Counted from the stretch's first letter, positions 24,196-37,358 are shown. The stretch is DNA of 64,000 nucleotides from Limanda limanda (GCF_963576545.1 NC_083645.1:4860930-4924929); one strand, 5' to 3'. A program made the numbers and translations. The notes: generated from the sequence alone by a model not told the origin.

Positions 24196-26444
24196 TGAGC
24201 TGCTGCTCTGAAGAGATTGGCAGGCACTGCAATGGGCCATAATCCCCCACTCCGCGGATATTAGAGGAACAATCTGGGAAATAACAAAAGAGGGAACTAA
24301 AGGTAGTCAGAGGGCGGAGGCGTTCACCTTGCCATCCCTGCAGAATTCTTGGCCAAGAACCGAGCCAAAGTACTTGGGGGCAACACTGAGGAAATGAGTT
24401 TTACCCTGATATCACACTCTTAAAACAGGCTGCGACACGAAAATAATATTTGATTTGGTCGGATGGTTTGGGACCAAGATGCAATGCCCCTTAGTGTTAC
24501 CACTGGGAGTTGCCAATAAAACCAGGCTGAAGCACAGAAGTTTGGCTCCCACTGAACTTGTGTTTGTTGGACCTTATTTGATGACAGCTCAGTGCATAGG
24601 GAGGAATTCTTGAGCTGGACAAGTGTTGTTTTTGGCTGTACAAACAATTCTTTCCTACTCGCCCCTGACTGTTTGGTCTTTTGGTGACGCACTGCAAACT
24701 GAGTTGGTGGATACAATGCAGACGCAATCAAACTGTGCAGTTTAAGGCTGGTGTTAAAGATGAGTGGAATTTGGACATGTGCTGCCTGCCCTGTTCGTTT
24801 ATTGTTATCAACCAGCCCGTCAAACGTGGGGGAGCTTCAGTAAAAATAGGAAAAAGTCATTAGATGTCGTTTAAAAACAGGGGATGATCAATGTAATTAT
24901 TTTTTTAAGTCTGAGGATTTATTATCTATCCATGTGGATACAAAGGATGTCATCATGGTTGGTAGGAAGTTGATTGCCTGCATTTCCCTCAGAATCAATA
25001 AAGTATCTAAACCCAGTTTATTATGACATATTAACAGCACATTGTTTTAGTCCAATTTACTGGTAACATTCACCTTCATTACGATCCCCATTGGACAAAT
25101 TAATAAGTAAATATGGACTCATTGTCAGCTTGTCCAAATATTGCCAAAATTTCCATAAAGCCACATTTAGTGAAATTTAAATATATTACAATTCTTGACT
25201 TTGTCCTTATTTTTAGAAGAGAGGAGCCCCTTAAAGCATTAAACAAATTGACAATGAACTCATGATAGATAGTCATGGCAAATTAATTGGCTGTATTAAG
25301 CCTTCCCCCAGTCTGTTTGCTGGGCGCTGCAGTGCTGGCTTTGTGGCTGTATGCAAGCCACCCTCTCTCTGACTTGTCTCTATTAAATGGATGGTTCTTT
25401 TGGCAGCAGAGCCTGTGTGGCTTGCTTGCCCTGAGTATAAAGGATGTCTGGTCTCCTAAGCAGGCTACAGACACTGCAGACTGCTCATTGCAGGAGGAAA
25501 TCGCGCACTCACACAAAAAATTTAAGTGCGAACATGAACCGACAAAGTGTTGCCATAGAATTACTTTTTTAATTCTACAAAGAAACATTTATACAAGCAG
25601 CTCTTTAAAGAACCAACAGAGGTGTCTCATAAAACCTTCATTAAATTGTACTTTGAGGCACTAAATAGGGTTAGATAAAAAAAAGGTATTTGTGGACACA
25701 ACTCGTTCAATAAAGAACCTCCTTTTTCTTTTTCTTCAAAAGAAACACTTATTCATTTAGTATTATATTTATAATTTCATATCATTTAAAATGTGTTTAA
25801 ATAAAATAGCAAACAGTAAATAAAAAATACCTACTCTTAATGACTCTTAAAGAGGAACTCCAGCTAAAATTCACTTAAACTCTCAGATAATATTTTTTCA
25901 ATTGTTAAATACAATTATTTATACAAAGAACTGAAAAAAAGAAAATATCTCTACCTTGACTTTCAACTCAAGCTGACACTTAAATATGTTGTTCAGTGAC
26001 AAAATTAAACAAGTAAATTATGCGACTACAGGATCAAATGTAAAAATAGGGTAATTTTCAATAATCAATATTTGAGATTGAGTGATTATCTAAATATGTA
26101 CAACTGAATATTTGGCTTATCAACTAAGTGACTGACTATTCATTGCAGCCATATTGAGCTATAAATTTACCGATCACAAAGAGATGGGTTTTCTTTGAGT
26201 CTGTATTCACCATCTGACTGGCAAAGAATAATTCATTAAATTTGACAACAACAATTTATGTTGTTTTCACACTGATGTAATTACGTTGTAAGGGATATTA
26301 AAAACCAGGCAAACTTTGAACAGCTACAGAGAGCAACTCCATAGCATTAGCTGTTAGCTGCCATAAGCTAAGCATATACTTCTATTCTCCGAAGATTTCT
26401 GCTCCTTCCAGCATATGTATGTGTGTGTGTGTGTTTGTGTATAA
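24196..26444. other. Non-coding DNA, mixed composition
   Basis: 24420-24830 and 25290-25520 are less AT-rich than their surroundings and contain overlapping frames of about 100-125 codons on opposite strands, which argues against real coding. 25660-26140 is very AT-rich. Confidence 0.4.
26416..26440 (+). repeat. (TG)n microsatellite
   Basis: Alternating TG run with single-base interruptions. Confidence 0.85.
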
Positions 26445-26448
26445 ATGA

Positions 26449-26512
26449 TCTGCATTTTTATAGAGCTTTTCTTGTCTTGATGAATCAAAGCACTTTACTG
26501 TACAATTTTACA
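26449..26512 (+). repeat. Fragment of a fish interspersed repeat
   Basis: The words 'catttttatagagcttttc' and 'atcaaagcactttact' match the start of a common teleost repeat ('tttatatagcgctttt...caaagcgctttac'). A longer piece of a related family lies at 43736-43937. Confidence 0.5.
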
Positions 26513-27360
26513 TTTATTTGTATTAATTCTTTGATTTCCAGAGTCAGCCCTCCACCTGAAACAATTAACAGATTTGTTTTATATATATTTTACACAGAGC
26601 TGTCACAACAACAAGTTGTTTTGTCAACTAAAGTAAGTTGTTTTTAAGCAGATAAAAGTAAAACATGACAATTTACTGCATTTTGGGATGCTCAGTGTTA
26701 AGTAGAGCATTGCATATGTTGGGCTCTGGACTGTTGGTCGGACAGATGATCATATTGTGGGATCATCTTAGAATCTTGAATTACATGTTTTCAGATGTTT
26801 TATTGTTCAATTAAGTCAATTTATTGATAAATAGAAAAATAATATTAAAAATAATGATAATGAAAAGCAGTTGTATGCTATTAATCACCACAAACTATCT
26901 CCAATAAAAATTAAGAATCTTCTGTACTTTGAGAAACCACATAAAGTAGCCTATTGAAATTACCCTCTCAGAAAGGTTCTTCCATTGGTGCTGACTGTGA
27001 AGAACTAAAGTGCCTTCTGAAGAACCATTTCAAAACCATTGTTTTTCTGAGCACCACAGTGGCATAGTGACGATTTCTATGACTTTTAAATGAAGGTCTT
27101 TCCTTACGCAGGAGCCTTGCATGCTTTTTGTATGGCGGAGAAAATGGATGGAAAGAATTGCCATTAGCTTGAAGCATTTTGGACAAAATGAATGTGGACA
27201 TGTTGTTACTGGGCATGGGTCGGTTTATATTTTTGCATTTTCTCCCCGGGACCCATCATAACGTCAAACATTATGTTGTGTGCTTTGGTCCTCACACCTA
27301 TGCAGTGATTATTTAAAATATAATGCCAAAGCATACATCCGCAGAGTTAGAAGGATCTGG
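26513..27360. other. Non-coding DNA without recognised features
   Basis: AT-rich. No repeats or coding signals found. Confidence 0.4.
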
Positions 27361-27362
27361 AT

Positions 27363-27535
27363 TCTGAGAGTGGATGGGTGTTTCTCTGCTTGTGTCGACT
27401 CTCTGATGGACTGGTGACCTGTGCCGAGTGTAATCCACCTCTCACCCAATGTCGGCTGGAATTGGCTCCAACCTCCTGCGACTCTCAAAGCATAAATGGT
27501 ATCGATGATGGCTGGATGGATGGATTTTCAAGACA
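27363..27535 (+). repeat. L2-type LINE/SINE tail
   Basis: 'ctctgatggactggtgacct', 'cacctctcacccaatgtcgg' and 'ggctccaacctcctgcgact' are in the order of the 3' tail shared by fish L2-clade LINEs and the SINEs they mobilise. It ends in 'atggctggatggatggattt', the usual short tandem tail. Only the 3' end is present, as expected for a 5'-truncated insertion. Confidence 0.8.
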
Positions 27536-29964
27536 TAGAGTCCCTACATCTCTTTTGATCCTATAAAAACTCCTTGGGGAGCATTTGAAAAGAAATCTGC
27601 TCAATGTCTACTTTCTTTTGCTCTTAGTCTTTATCAAGACTTGATCGGGAACTGACACATACACTTGACTAAAGCTTGGCAAAGAGTCAGGATGGTAGGG
27701 TTTGATTTAGTTGGTCAAAGGCCTGTGAATTAGTTGGATTTTAATTAAAGCTGAGAACAGATTAGAGGATGTAGCACTTGATTTACTTAGTCACAGTTTT
27801 ACAACTGATCTGGACCTGACTGAAGCTGGGAAACCTGCAATCCTACAGAGTTGAGACTCACAGAAACCCTTTCAGCTGGATGTGGGACAAGGAGTCACTC
27901 CAGAACAAACTACTTAAAGAAAAAAGACAACAGACCTCCATAATTTCTACTTTACTTTGTAAAGTACACATCCCTCCTTGCATTTTCTTTGTTTATGGAT
28001 GGCACTAGACAGAAACAAGGGTTTGTCTCATATTAATTAACTGAGCAACAAAACTGTAAACACCAAAGAAAGATGTAACAGTAAGTTGGACGTTATGCTC
28101 CTGAGGTGAAGCTGAGGCCTAATGCACTGGGTGGTACAGTAGAATATTTTCTAATTTGCTTGTTGTTTTCTGACTGTGTCCTTCAGCTATAGTTGGCCCG
28201 TTTTTCAGTGCTACATTATGAAAACAAGAAAAAAATACCCATTATAACTTAATTGGGTAACAAGCAATTAGAAAATTGGACAGACCAATAACACCACACA
28301 ATGTGTGATTTTGTCTTCCAGTTTGTAAGCAGTCACTGAACCAGACAGGAACGGTTCTAAATGTATACAGATAATAGCCTCAACAATCTCATTGCTTGTC
28401 CTGCTCCATAAAGTGTTTTTTATCAGGCCCGTTAAAATTGAAGTTTGTCAGCCTGCAGGTAAAATATGTATTCTACGTATATGATGAATTTGCTAATTTA
28501 CAAAAACATTGATGAGCATTGTTAAGCATCATGTCAATTTCTGCTAAAATGCTTTCTGGGAAATCAGTGCTCGAAAACAAGAATCATCCCAGACGACGTT
28601 CGAATAGATGTAAGCTCACTTTCACAGTGGCGATAACAATAAACGCTCTGAGCCTCAGCTCAGCCCCATTCACATTCCTCAATGGCTTCTCAAGCTTGGA
28701 AGAGAATGAACTGTGCCATTGTGGAGGAAATTTAAGCAGGCTGTCTCTTTTTCCTGTTGAGGGTTCAGACAGTAATCAGGTAGGGATGAAGGAATCATGG
28801 AGGGAAGGTATAGAAATACGGATTGCTATATTTAATGACTCAGAAATAATATTAATGTGTAAAAATCTAGGTCAGACTGTTCTTTTTGAAGATTTTTGGC
28901 TTTCGGGTGAAGTTTTGCAAAGACAGGTTGTCTCCTTTACCTTCCCTCTTGTCTTAAAGATGCCTACTTATTTTAAGAAATGGCTCATTCGGGTAATTTA
29001 CTGTTCCTGGCTCTAAAGCTATTCCTCCTTGGCTGGCGTCCGCAGGAGAAAGGGGGTCTGGACAGCCTGGCCAGGAATTCAAATGTTGGGATGCTGAACA
29101 GATGCTAAAATATCAGAGGATGCTTATGTGAATGTTGAGATGTTGCCCGGCACGGTTAATATGATTGCTAAACTATTGGCAAGGTTGGGCAATATGAATG
29201 GCGCTGTAATTTTAGCAAAGATACATGGCTGCGGATTTGGCTAAAGCGTTACAGGGAGAGTTACAGGAAACACTGGCTAGATTTGGATGTCTTTGTTTTC
29301 ACTGCCGTCCTTTTCCTTCACTGAGGTTATTCCCAAGCATTTTAATTTATCATCGTGGAGCTTGACGTATGAATGGACAGAGGAGACAGCTGGATGGGAC
29401 AGGATGCAGACAGTGCCTAACACTCACGGGCCCGCAGTGACAAAGCCAAACCTCGGAAACACTCTGTATTTTTTACAGCACTGTTTAATTTTTAATAATG
29501 GCCCGACATATGTTTGAGCTTTGTCTGCTTTTTCAACACCAGTGACACAACGGCAGCGGAGGCGAACACAAAATGTGAACCCATGCATGAATAGGAAGCG
29601 GTATGTTCCAAAAAAACAAGTTAGATCACTTCCCCATCACAAACTTCCTTAATGTTTTCCTCTTGTCCCCTTTCTCTTCCCTCGCCCTCCTCTTCTTCTG
29701 TCAACACATGCAAACTCATCCTCTCCTCAAGTCCCCTGGGCCCATTTAGCTGCCAAGAGCCCCAAATACCTATCTGAATCTTAATAAGGGGCCACTTTGG
29801 TTGGAGGATTATAACAACAAGAAGTGAGAGACCGTAACACTCCGAGTTGAGGCCATTTGATGACAATCAGCCTGTGATTGCTCCCTGTTTTACCTTATCT
29901 TGTAATTATCATGGAGGACAGTGATAAGTTGTTTATAGTCCCAATAAGATTTATATATGTATAT
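27536..29964. other. Non-coding DNA with an imperfect inverted repeat
   Basis: 28146-28164 and 28259-28276 form a stem with one bulged T. A 165-codon plus-strand frame at 28519-29016 lacks recognisable domains and is treated as chance. 29040-29900 has moderately GC-rich patches but no splice-bounded exon that I can defend. Confidence 0.4.
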
Positions 29965-29969
29965 TGACG

Positions 29970-30085
29970 TAGACTTGACTTTATTTGACAGGGACAGTGC
30001 ATATTAATTACAGTTCTGATATTATGCCAGAGGTATCAATAGAGGCAAACTTGTATCTGTAGTCCCTGGGTAGGCAGCAAAAGTG
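29970..30085. repeat. Fish interspersed repeat fragment ('gacagggacagtgcatatta' family)
   Basis: The sequence 'actttatttgacagggacag' followed by 'tgtagtccctgggtaggcag' fits a repeat seen in many teleosts, perhaps a reverse-oriented retrotransposon 3' end. Ends are approximate. Confidence 0.5.
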
Positions 30086-31137
30086 CAGACGTTAAAAATA
30101 AAAGCAATGGAAATAAACACAACCAAACAAAAATTGGCCAAAACTACCTTGTCTTCTAGAGAAAATCCCCTCTGGTTGTTGCTCTAGTAGATTGGTTTCT
30201 TTTCAACTTTATGTAGGAGAGATATTGTTTAATATCTTGAAAACAAGACACAATCTACTGAATTTGAGAATGTTTTACCAGTTTAATAAATTGTGACTTT
30301 TTAGAATATTGAAGAAATATTATCCTTGTGGCTTCTTGTCTAGAGTTGTTATTGTTTGTTTGTACAGGGATTATATTGGCTTCAGTGTAGGTTTACTGAT
30401 CTGTCCCCAGCTTGTCAGACAGTATGTGATGTGTGTGATTAAATGAGCCTGTGCAAGTGAAAGGTATGGCCGAGTGTAATAATAATACAACAGCAAATGA
30501 TCAGACTCTGCCATTCCTCTCAGCTCAGACAGTCCATTTCAGTGTCTTTCAGCTTGTTTTGGTTTTACCTTTGAAGTACAAGTTGCCTATCAGTACCAAA
30601 TGCTGCATTGAAAAGTTAGTAACTCACCCCTATTATTGCAAACAATCTAATGATTGTGGGCAGGGAACCTGAGGGTTAGCGGTTTAGCTCCAGGAGAGCA
30701 GATCCAGAGGTATTTCCAGATGGGAACTTGGAGAGCTTGAGTGCAGGCCAGAGGCAAGGGGAAGGCAGAGCATCAGGTGTAACCTAATGTTGGAGCAGCT
30801 CCAGAGTCAGGAGTGGCAGCACTGGAGGAGGCAAAGGAAATGGAATTGCTTCAGAATAGCTCATAGCAAAACAAAAGTTTGGAGCAAAGCAACATTAACC
30901 AGTGATAGAGATTACGATCTGATAGAGTAGAGATCGTAGAACTGAGGCTTCATCCATACCTTTGAAATGACATCTGACAACACAAGTGTTTTTGATCAGC
31001 ATCAGTTTTAATCCATGTCCATACTAACACACCTGAATGGGTACACTGGGCATGTACATGTGATGTACACAGGAATCAGTTGTAAGTTGATGAATTGTTG
31101 CAGATTGCTCAAGCAAAAGCTTGTGGCCTATGCATTT
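30086..31137. other. Non-coding DNA without recognised features
   Basis: A moderately GC-rich, purine-biased patch at 30660-30840 is the only compositional feature. Confidence 0.4.
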
Positions 31138-31305
31138 AAAGGTTCAGTGTGTAAGATTTAGGTAAAGAGATCCATTGAATATAATATAATCCTAGTGATG
31201 TTTCCGGGAGATAATCACTTTCTATTTACATCAGGAGCAGGTCCTCTCTATGGAGGCCACCATGTATCTACAGTAGCCCAGACTGGATAAACTAAACACC
31301 TTTTG
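31138..31305 (+). repeat. Percomorph MITE-like repeat ('aaaggttcagtgtgtaag' family)
   Basis: Starts aaaggttcagtgtgtaagat, continues through 'aatcctagtgatgtttc', 'caggagcaggtcctctctat' and 'cagtagcccagactggataa'. This is the order of an abundant teleost repeat often found near genes. The far end, which should mirror the start, is not visible, so the copy is truncated or decayed. Confidence 0.7.
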
Positions 31306-31830
31306 ATGGATTATCTATGTTCAACTGCTAGCCAAGGCAAATAACAGGTGTTTGCTTTCAGGTCATGTGACAGGAGCCTGTACAGAACTATGAGAAACAA
31401 AGAAAGTCAAAGGGAGGCGTTTAATTTAGTCTTTGGTGATTAAGAAGAAATTAGTCATGTAGTCCTGACTGGCCTTGTGCTTGGGACTGGATGTCAAGGT
31501 TTTTACTTGTTGTGTTGCATGTGTTGTCATGCTGGTTTGTGAATTTCCTTAAAGGGACTGACCATTAGTTTGCTGCGGCCAGTGGCGTTTGTCCTTGCTC
31601 TGTCCTTCCCACTGTAAAAACTAAACATGAATACATTCCCGTCCTTCATGTCCACACTGATGAACACTGACTTTGCTGTGGAGGTTGAACACTGCAGACA
31701 GTTTAGATATACAGGACATGTGCCGGCTGCAGGGCTCAACTTGTTGTGTATTCTGCACACATTCATCCCAAGACTATCCTGACACGCATAAAGATTAAGA
31801 TTTTATAAAGTATAGAGATGATCATAGAGG

Positions 31831-31851
31831 TGTGTGTGTCTGTGTGTGTGT
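31831..31851 (+). repeat. (TG)n microsatellite
   Basis: TG run with one C interruption. Confidence 0.8.
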
Positions 31852-32424
31852 TGTCAAGAGAAAGAGTATATTTTTGTGTCTGAATAACAGAGTTCTCGGT
31901 CACTCATGGAACACACACCAGGTCAGTAAATTTTCACCTCAGTACTGTTAACAATGATCCAAACAGCAGGTCAGGGAGGTGTAGCAGTTCATCTCTAATA
32001 TTTACTCACAGCTAAAGTACACTTGATTGGAATAACTGTTACACAAGTAACATTCAGAAAATCTTTCACAAATACATGTATAAAGCTTGGCAGCATTTTA
32101 TTTCATACGCATTTACTTTTCGAGAGACAATTCGAGAGACATTTTTTAACTCAACCAAAGTGAAAGGAACTAATGGAGGCTGTATGTCTCTGTACAGTTT
32201 AAATGTTGGAACTAGTCTACTTTATCTCAATTACTGGAGAAGGCCGAAGGTTCTAATGGATCTAAATGATTCAGTCTGATGATTTTCTCTACTTTTCTTG
32301 TCAACAAAACCAGCAATGAATTGATCGTGCTAATAAGCATTGTGTTTGTATCTGTGGCCTAAAGGGTATTTATTTTACTTATCTTTGCCCACTGGCTTAT
32401 AGCTATGTGTTGTTTTATAAACAG

Positions 32425-32439
32425 TATATATATATATAT
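32425..32439 (+). repeat. (TA)n microsatellite
   Basis: Fifteen bases of alternating TA in a very AT-rich context. Confidence 0.8.
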
Positions 32440-34462
32440 TTATTAACTGTTGTATTTTTTCAAACATTCTCTGCAATTTCCAACCCAAGTTCACATCTTA
32501 TCGAAAACATAAGTGTAATTCCATTTGATACTAAGCACAACAGCAAATAAACAAACGTTGTGCTTTTACTTTGTAGACAAACTGCTAAACTGGAAAGGTT
32601 TCCATGAATGTTGTTGCCATGACAGGGATCCGCCCCTGTGCTGTGTGTCCACAGGCTGAAGGCAAACTGCCCCGGCCCCACTGACTGCAGAGCGCCAGTG
32701 GCCTGTTCATTCATTTTTTATTAATATTGAATGTATCACATGATATGATGAAAATTCATTTTTTTAGATAACATTTGTTCGCATTGTCGAGATATAAAAT
32801 GTATTACTGCTTCTTTGTCAAAGAAGATAAAGGTGAATACATATATGTGGACTGGGTTTGTAATATATTTACGTATATCACATTTCAATACAACAGGCGG
32901 TTGTGTTTTGTTGCCTTCAGCCGTGGCATGTTCAGACAAACACAGACAGGCTGACGGGGGCTGAAAGGAAAGGGAGGGATGCGGAAAGAGACAATGACAG
33001 AGAGGGAGTGTGTGAGCCTTCAGCCCTGTGCGATGTGCTCAATGCTAACTGCTTGACTTGGTTCTCTGCCAGAGGCTTATTCAGAACCAAGGACAGCTCC
33101 CATGGTCTCTGAGTCGCTCGCTGGGGAAAGACACATTTAGATAAAGTCTCTCTTCCACTGTCTCTCTCTCTTTGTCGCTCTCATTTTCTTTTCTATAAAG
33201 CCCGCCCGACTCACCGGGGGAGCCCACAACAAACTCTGTGAGGAATGTCACATTTACAGCCAGTCTCTCTTTCTCCATTTGCGTCTCCAAGCTCGATTTC
33301 CCCTTGGTCGCTCACATGTCAGGCCACATTTAGAGTCTGCACCATAAGGGAACACCATGGCCTTTACCTCTTTTTCAATTAAGCTCTGTCTGAAACTCAC
33401 ACAAGAACACACACATGCAATTACAGCCTACTGGTGTCAGGAGACGAATGGCATAGAGATATGACCTCAGAGAAATAGGCACACTAATGCACTGAGAAGG
33501 ACGTGTGCTTGTAAGAACATGCATGAGAGCACGCACACAAAGTACAATCATACTGAGCAATTACCAACCGCTAAATCTCTACAGTCGTTTTCAGATGGCA
33601 AATCTCTGCGGTAATTTAGGACCGACTTTAATTTCAGTCGATTTTTTTTTTTTTAAGCTTTCTGAGCGTTTTTTCCCCTAATGGCCCTAAAGTATTTAGT
33701 TAAACACACACAGACTTCACACTTCCACATTCCACTTGGTTTTGGGGCTGTATTTATCTAGAGACATGTCTGGCACAAGCCAATTGTCAGGATGAGATTA
33801 AAGGAAAACATCCACACAGGTGCACTGCTGTGTGTTTTCAAGTGACTGGACAAGATAAGGCTAGAAAAAAAAATGAATGACTGTGAATCGCTATTCAAAA
33901 CATCTAAACAGAATAGAGGCAGAGTCATAATCACAGTGATAATGACAACTAAAGGGTTAATGCACAATGTCAGAATACACTGTTGGCAAACCTCACATTG
34001 TACTTGTGAAATATTGAATGCATTTTTCTTTCTAAGACATCATGTCCAAGAGCTCCGTCCAAATAGAGGCTGTAAATTGGGGTTTGTTAATAAATGGTGA
34101 GGAAATAACCTTTTAGACAATATTGGGCTTTTAATAGTTCAGAGAAGACTCTTTCCTTTTCAAACCGCACAATGTGAGCTTCATAACGAAATGGTTTTCT
34201 TAGCTTGGTTCAGAAGGAGCTGATTAGCCTAACACAGCCCTAATCTCATCCTCAACAGGGTAAAGTAAGAATTAAAACGGACAAATACTGTGGTTAGAAG
34301 CCCAGACCCCTGATCCTAAAAAGAAAGTTGTAAAATATTCAGATATTTTGCTGTAGTGGTTTTGCAACTATTTGTTGTCTTCAAAGCTGGGGATAAACAG
34401 CTGCCAAATAAATGTATTGGCCTAAAGAAAGTACAATTCAAATAAATTAAGTCTAAACTTAC

Positions 34463-34495
34463 CAATTGCGGTAATATGATGATCAAGTCTGGCTG
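34463..34495 (-). other. Possible microexon downstream of the candidate exon
   Basis: 33 bases between ttttag and a G|gtaagt donor, eleven codons in phase 0 without a stop. The polypyrimidine tract is weak. Confidence 0.15.
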
Positions 34496-34717
34496 CTAAA
34501 ACCCTCAGATACCTTATTGCATATTACAGAATGCAGTCAATAGGAAAAAAAACAGATGCTACGTTTTAAGTCACTGATCATAAGAATGAATGTCATCTGA
34601 TAAATCTACTAAATAATAATACAATATCAAAATAAAAATCAAATGAATATGTTTTCAGCAGTCTTTTTGTATAAAGCTCAGCAGAACCAGACTACAGCCG
34701 GCAGGAACCAAACTTAC

Positions 34718-34859
34718 TTTATATTCCAGGGGGAGGAATAAAAAGGGTTCAGGGACTGACAGGAGGATTCTTTCTGAATCTGTCTCTTGGTCATCAGCCT
34801 GCAGCAGCTCCTGCACCACTGCTGACTGCTGCTGTGGGTTCAGCACTCTGGACAGCGGC
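34718..34859 (-). CDS. Candidate coding exon (unidentified, possibly a relic)
   Basis: On the minus strand this 142-base segment lies between a pyrimidine-rich acceptor (cttttgtttag) and a consensus donor (AAA|gtaagt). Read with one leading base it is open for 47 codons, from PLSRVLNPQQQ to FLPLEYK, rich in Leu, Gln, Glu and Asp and unlike the low-complexity frames elsewhere in the window. The implied introns are phase 2 upstream and phase 0 downstream. Two further minus-strand segments, 34463-34495 (33 bases, donor G|gtaagt) and 34368-34421 (acceptor tttctttag, ending in TAG), would continue in frame, but both are short and could be chance. No upstream exon was found. The Leu/Gln-rich spacing loosely recalls the linker to C-terminal part of gasdermin-E-type proteins, but that is a weak impression from memory and not an identification. 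Confidence 0.3.
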
Positions 34860-36905
34860 CTAAACAAAAGGCTTTTAAACTTCATTAATAACCTGACAAC
34901 AAATCACTGTTCTGGCCATTGTTTGTAAAGACTGGACCACACGGCAGCTCAGAAAGTTTGATCATACAGAAGCTATAAATCAAAGGGAAAGAAGCCCACA
35001 CCAGCTTAAGGAACAATCCCTCTCTTCTGACTGTGTTTCTCAGTTTGAATTCAGAGTCAACCAACATGACAGGATCAGATATTTCATCACAAGATCTATG
35101 AGGAGTAATCAGTTAAGAATTCACCTTCATTTATTTATCACCAGTTTTCTGATTGGGACTTAAGGTTTCCTCAGTACGTCATGTAGTCTCTCTCTCTGTC
35201 GCTCTGTTTCTCTGTCTCTCACTCTCTCTCTCTCTCTCTGAGACTAGACAAGTTTTTTAGTGTGTGAGGTTAATTCTTCCGCATAAGTACAAGACCAGAG
35301 ACGTGTGTGTGCATTTGTGTGATTCCAATTAATCCATGTGAATGTATACCTGCACATACCTGGAGCTTTTAGGGTCAGGCTAAGGGGATAATGAATATAT
35401 TATGACAATGAGTGTTCTCACTGAGAACTCACCTGTCTTTTACTTCGTTTAATGAGTTGTGACACCATAATAAAAAATCTGAAAGAAGTATGAAGAGTTG
35501 ATTCATTTACACATTAAAGGGTCAACTTGTGATACACCCGCTGTTGGTTAAATAACTATAACTTATAACTGAAGGACTTTTGTAGAAACTGCTGATTTCC
35601 ATTCACGCTCTTCGATATACTTATTATAAAATATTTGCATTAAAAACCAATCTGAGCTCGGTTTAAGTTGGAATTCTTTCTTTCTATTACCTTCAACAAC
35701 TCAAATGCAAGAAAGTAGGGAAACATATTTGAGAGGATGCTGAATAAAGATTTATTGCTCAGCTTTCTCATCTGAACTCATACTTGCCTTGGTCCATGGA
35801 AGAGAAAAAAAAGATTTGAATAAAAACAAGGTTAGAAGTGGAACATATCCACATGTTTTAAAAATAGCTCTGTCCAGGCGAGAACACAAAAATAACTACA
35901 AGTGCTCAAACAAGCAATAAAATCTACCTCAATGATCTGTCAAATAAGAGAGAAGAACACTGTGATCCAAGTAATAACGGGCTTTGTAAAAATGTGTTTT
36001 GGTGATTTAAAATGCCGTTAGTGTGTGGACGAGAGGCTCAAACACAGAGGATAGAATATGGTTTCCAAAATATATACATAAGGGCAATTCAGGGCAATAA
36101 TCTAAATCCATGCTGTTCAAGTTAATATAATAAAATCATGTTTTTACATCAGTATTAAAAGACTTTACCTGTTCTCGATAAGTAAACTGATCTGATCTAC
36201 GAATAAATATTAGAGATCCATCTACCCATCTAGTCTGAAGTAGTTTATAGCAAGGCAATTAAATATGTGGATAGTTTTAGAAAAGAAGAAGTCATAAGCT
36301 TCTGTCACACCATCAGTAAAAGAGTGACCGGGGTGCAAGTTTAACATATCCAGGATATGATATTGTTGTCTGGCTTCACTGGAGCTAACATTGGCTGTCC
36401 TGATAACCTGTAGTATAGAAATGCTTATCATATCCTGCAAGCAGAAATAGATACTTGCCACTGTAGTGATCCTGTAGATCAATGACTGAAAATGTTCAGT
36501 TATCTGATTGGTTAGAAGTTGGGCTGTTGAGAGGTTTTTATCTGTTATCACAAGGTTCAGCATTGGTTACCATGAGTTCCTATGATGATGTAGCATGGTT
36601 AGAGGATAACCAGCTTCGTAGGACTGAAAACTCAGAGTTACCTCAACTGACTTCATAGTGCAGGCCCCAGGAAGAAAAAAACAGCTGGTGTTTGGAGCTA
36701 AAACAAGTTTGTCAGTAATAGTGCACTGAACCTTTGACTGGAAAATGGAGCTGAGGTTCATTAGAGCCAAATGCAGAATGATCGCAGCTAATTTAAAATG
36801 CAGCAGTTTAATACAACATTTATATACCGAGTTATGCAGGTAGAAACTATGACTACACATGGTACTTCAGCTTTCATTTTGGTGCCCTAGTTACACACAC
36901 TTTCA
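34860..36905. other. Non-coding DNA with a (CT)n tract
   Basis: 35187-35240 is an interrupted CT microsatellite. Minus-strand frames at 36222-36563 (113 codons) and 36567-36860 (97 codons) have ordinary AT-driven composition and no recognised domain. Confidence 0.4.
35187..35240 (+). repeat. Interrupted (CT)n microsatellite
   Basis: CT-rich run broken by GT, TT and AC units. Confidence 0.85.
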
Positions 36906-36909
36906 AATG

Positions 36910-37298
36910 TTTAAAGGAATAATTTGGGAAACATGTTTATTCTCCTTTTTGCTTGGATTTTGATGTTCTCATATCATGACTGGTCAAGGCCAAGTGAATT
37001 TGGAGCCAGCAGTTGGTTAGCTTAGCATATCGGGGGGAAAGAACAAGCAGGGTTGTCTCCAATGGTAGCAAATCATATCTTGTTTTTTCAAAACTCAAAG
37101 TGGATTGTGGATTTATGGAAATCATGGCTAGATCTACCTGCTAGCTGTTTGTTGTCTGCTTCTTTGTTTGTTTTCTTTTTAACACCAGCCTGCCTTTAAC
37201 TGCAGATAAAAATGTGTCTGAAAGGCTAACTCTGGTACATCTATAACATTCATTAACCCATTGTGCTCATATTAATAAATGTGAATTGTCCCTTTAAA
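36910..37298. mobile_element. MITE-like element with TTTAAAGG ends
   Basis: Begins tttaaaggaataatttggga and ends gtgaattgtccctttaaa, giving inverted ends TTTAAAGG.../...CCTTTAAA that continue imperfectly (AATAATT against GACAATT). The internal words 'agccagcagttggttagctt' and 'agcaggg' and a downstream 'ttgttttttcaaaactc' part follow the order of a very common teleost repeat. It is 389 bp with no coding capacity. A TA or TTAA-like target duplication cannot be separated from the ends by eye. Confidence 0.7.
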
Positions 37299-37358
37299 AA
37301 AATAAAATCAAAATGTCCTGTTTGGCTACAGTATAGCTTATAAATCCAACAGTCTTCA

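Larger units (their letters stand above)
31306..34367. other. Non-coding DNA
   Basis: No gene or recognised repeat. A pyrimidine-rich stretch lies at about 33150-33280. 32600-32710 is a small GC-richer island. Frames over 60 codons here lack protein-like character. Confidence 0.4.

Noticed and set aside
28519..29016. 165-codon open frame on the plus strand
   Set aside because: No recognisable domain, no convincing splice or start context, and residue use varies along the frame. A frame of this length is not surprising over 128 kb of reading space.
36222..36563. 113-codon minus-strand frame
   Set aside because: AT-driven composition with no domain. Splice motifs inside are no better than chance.
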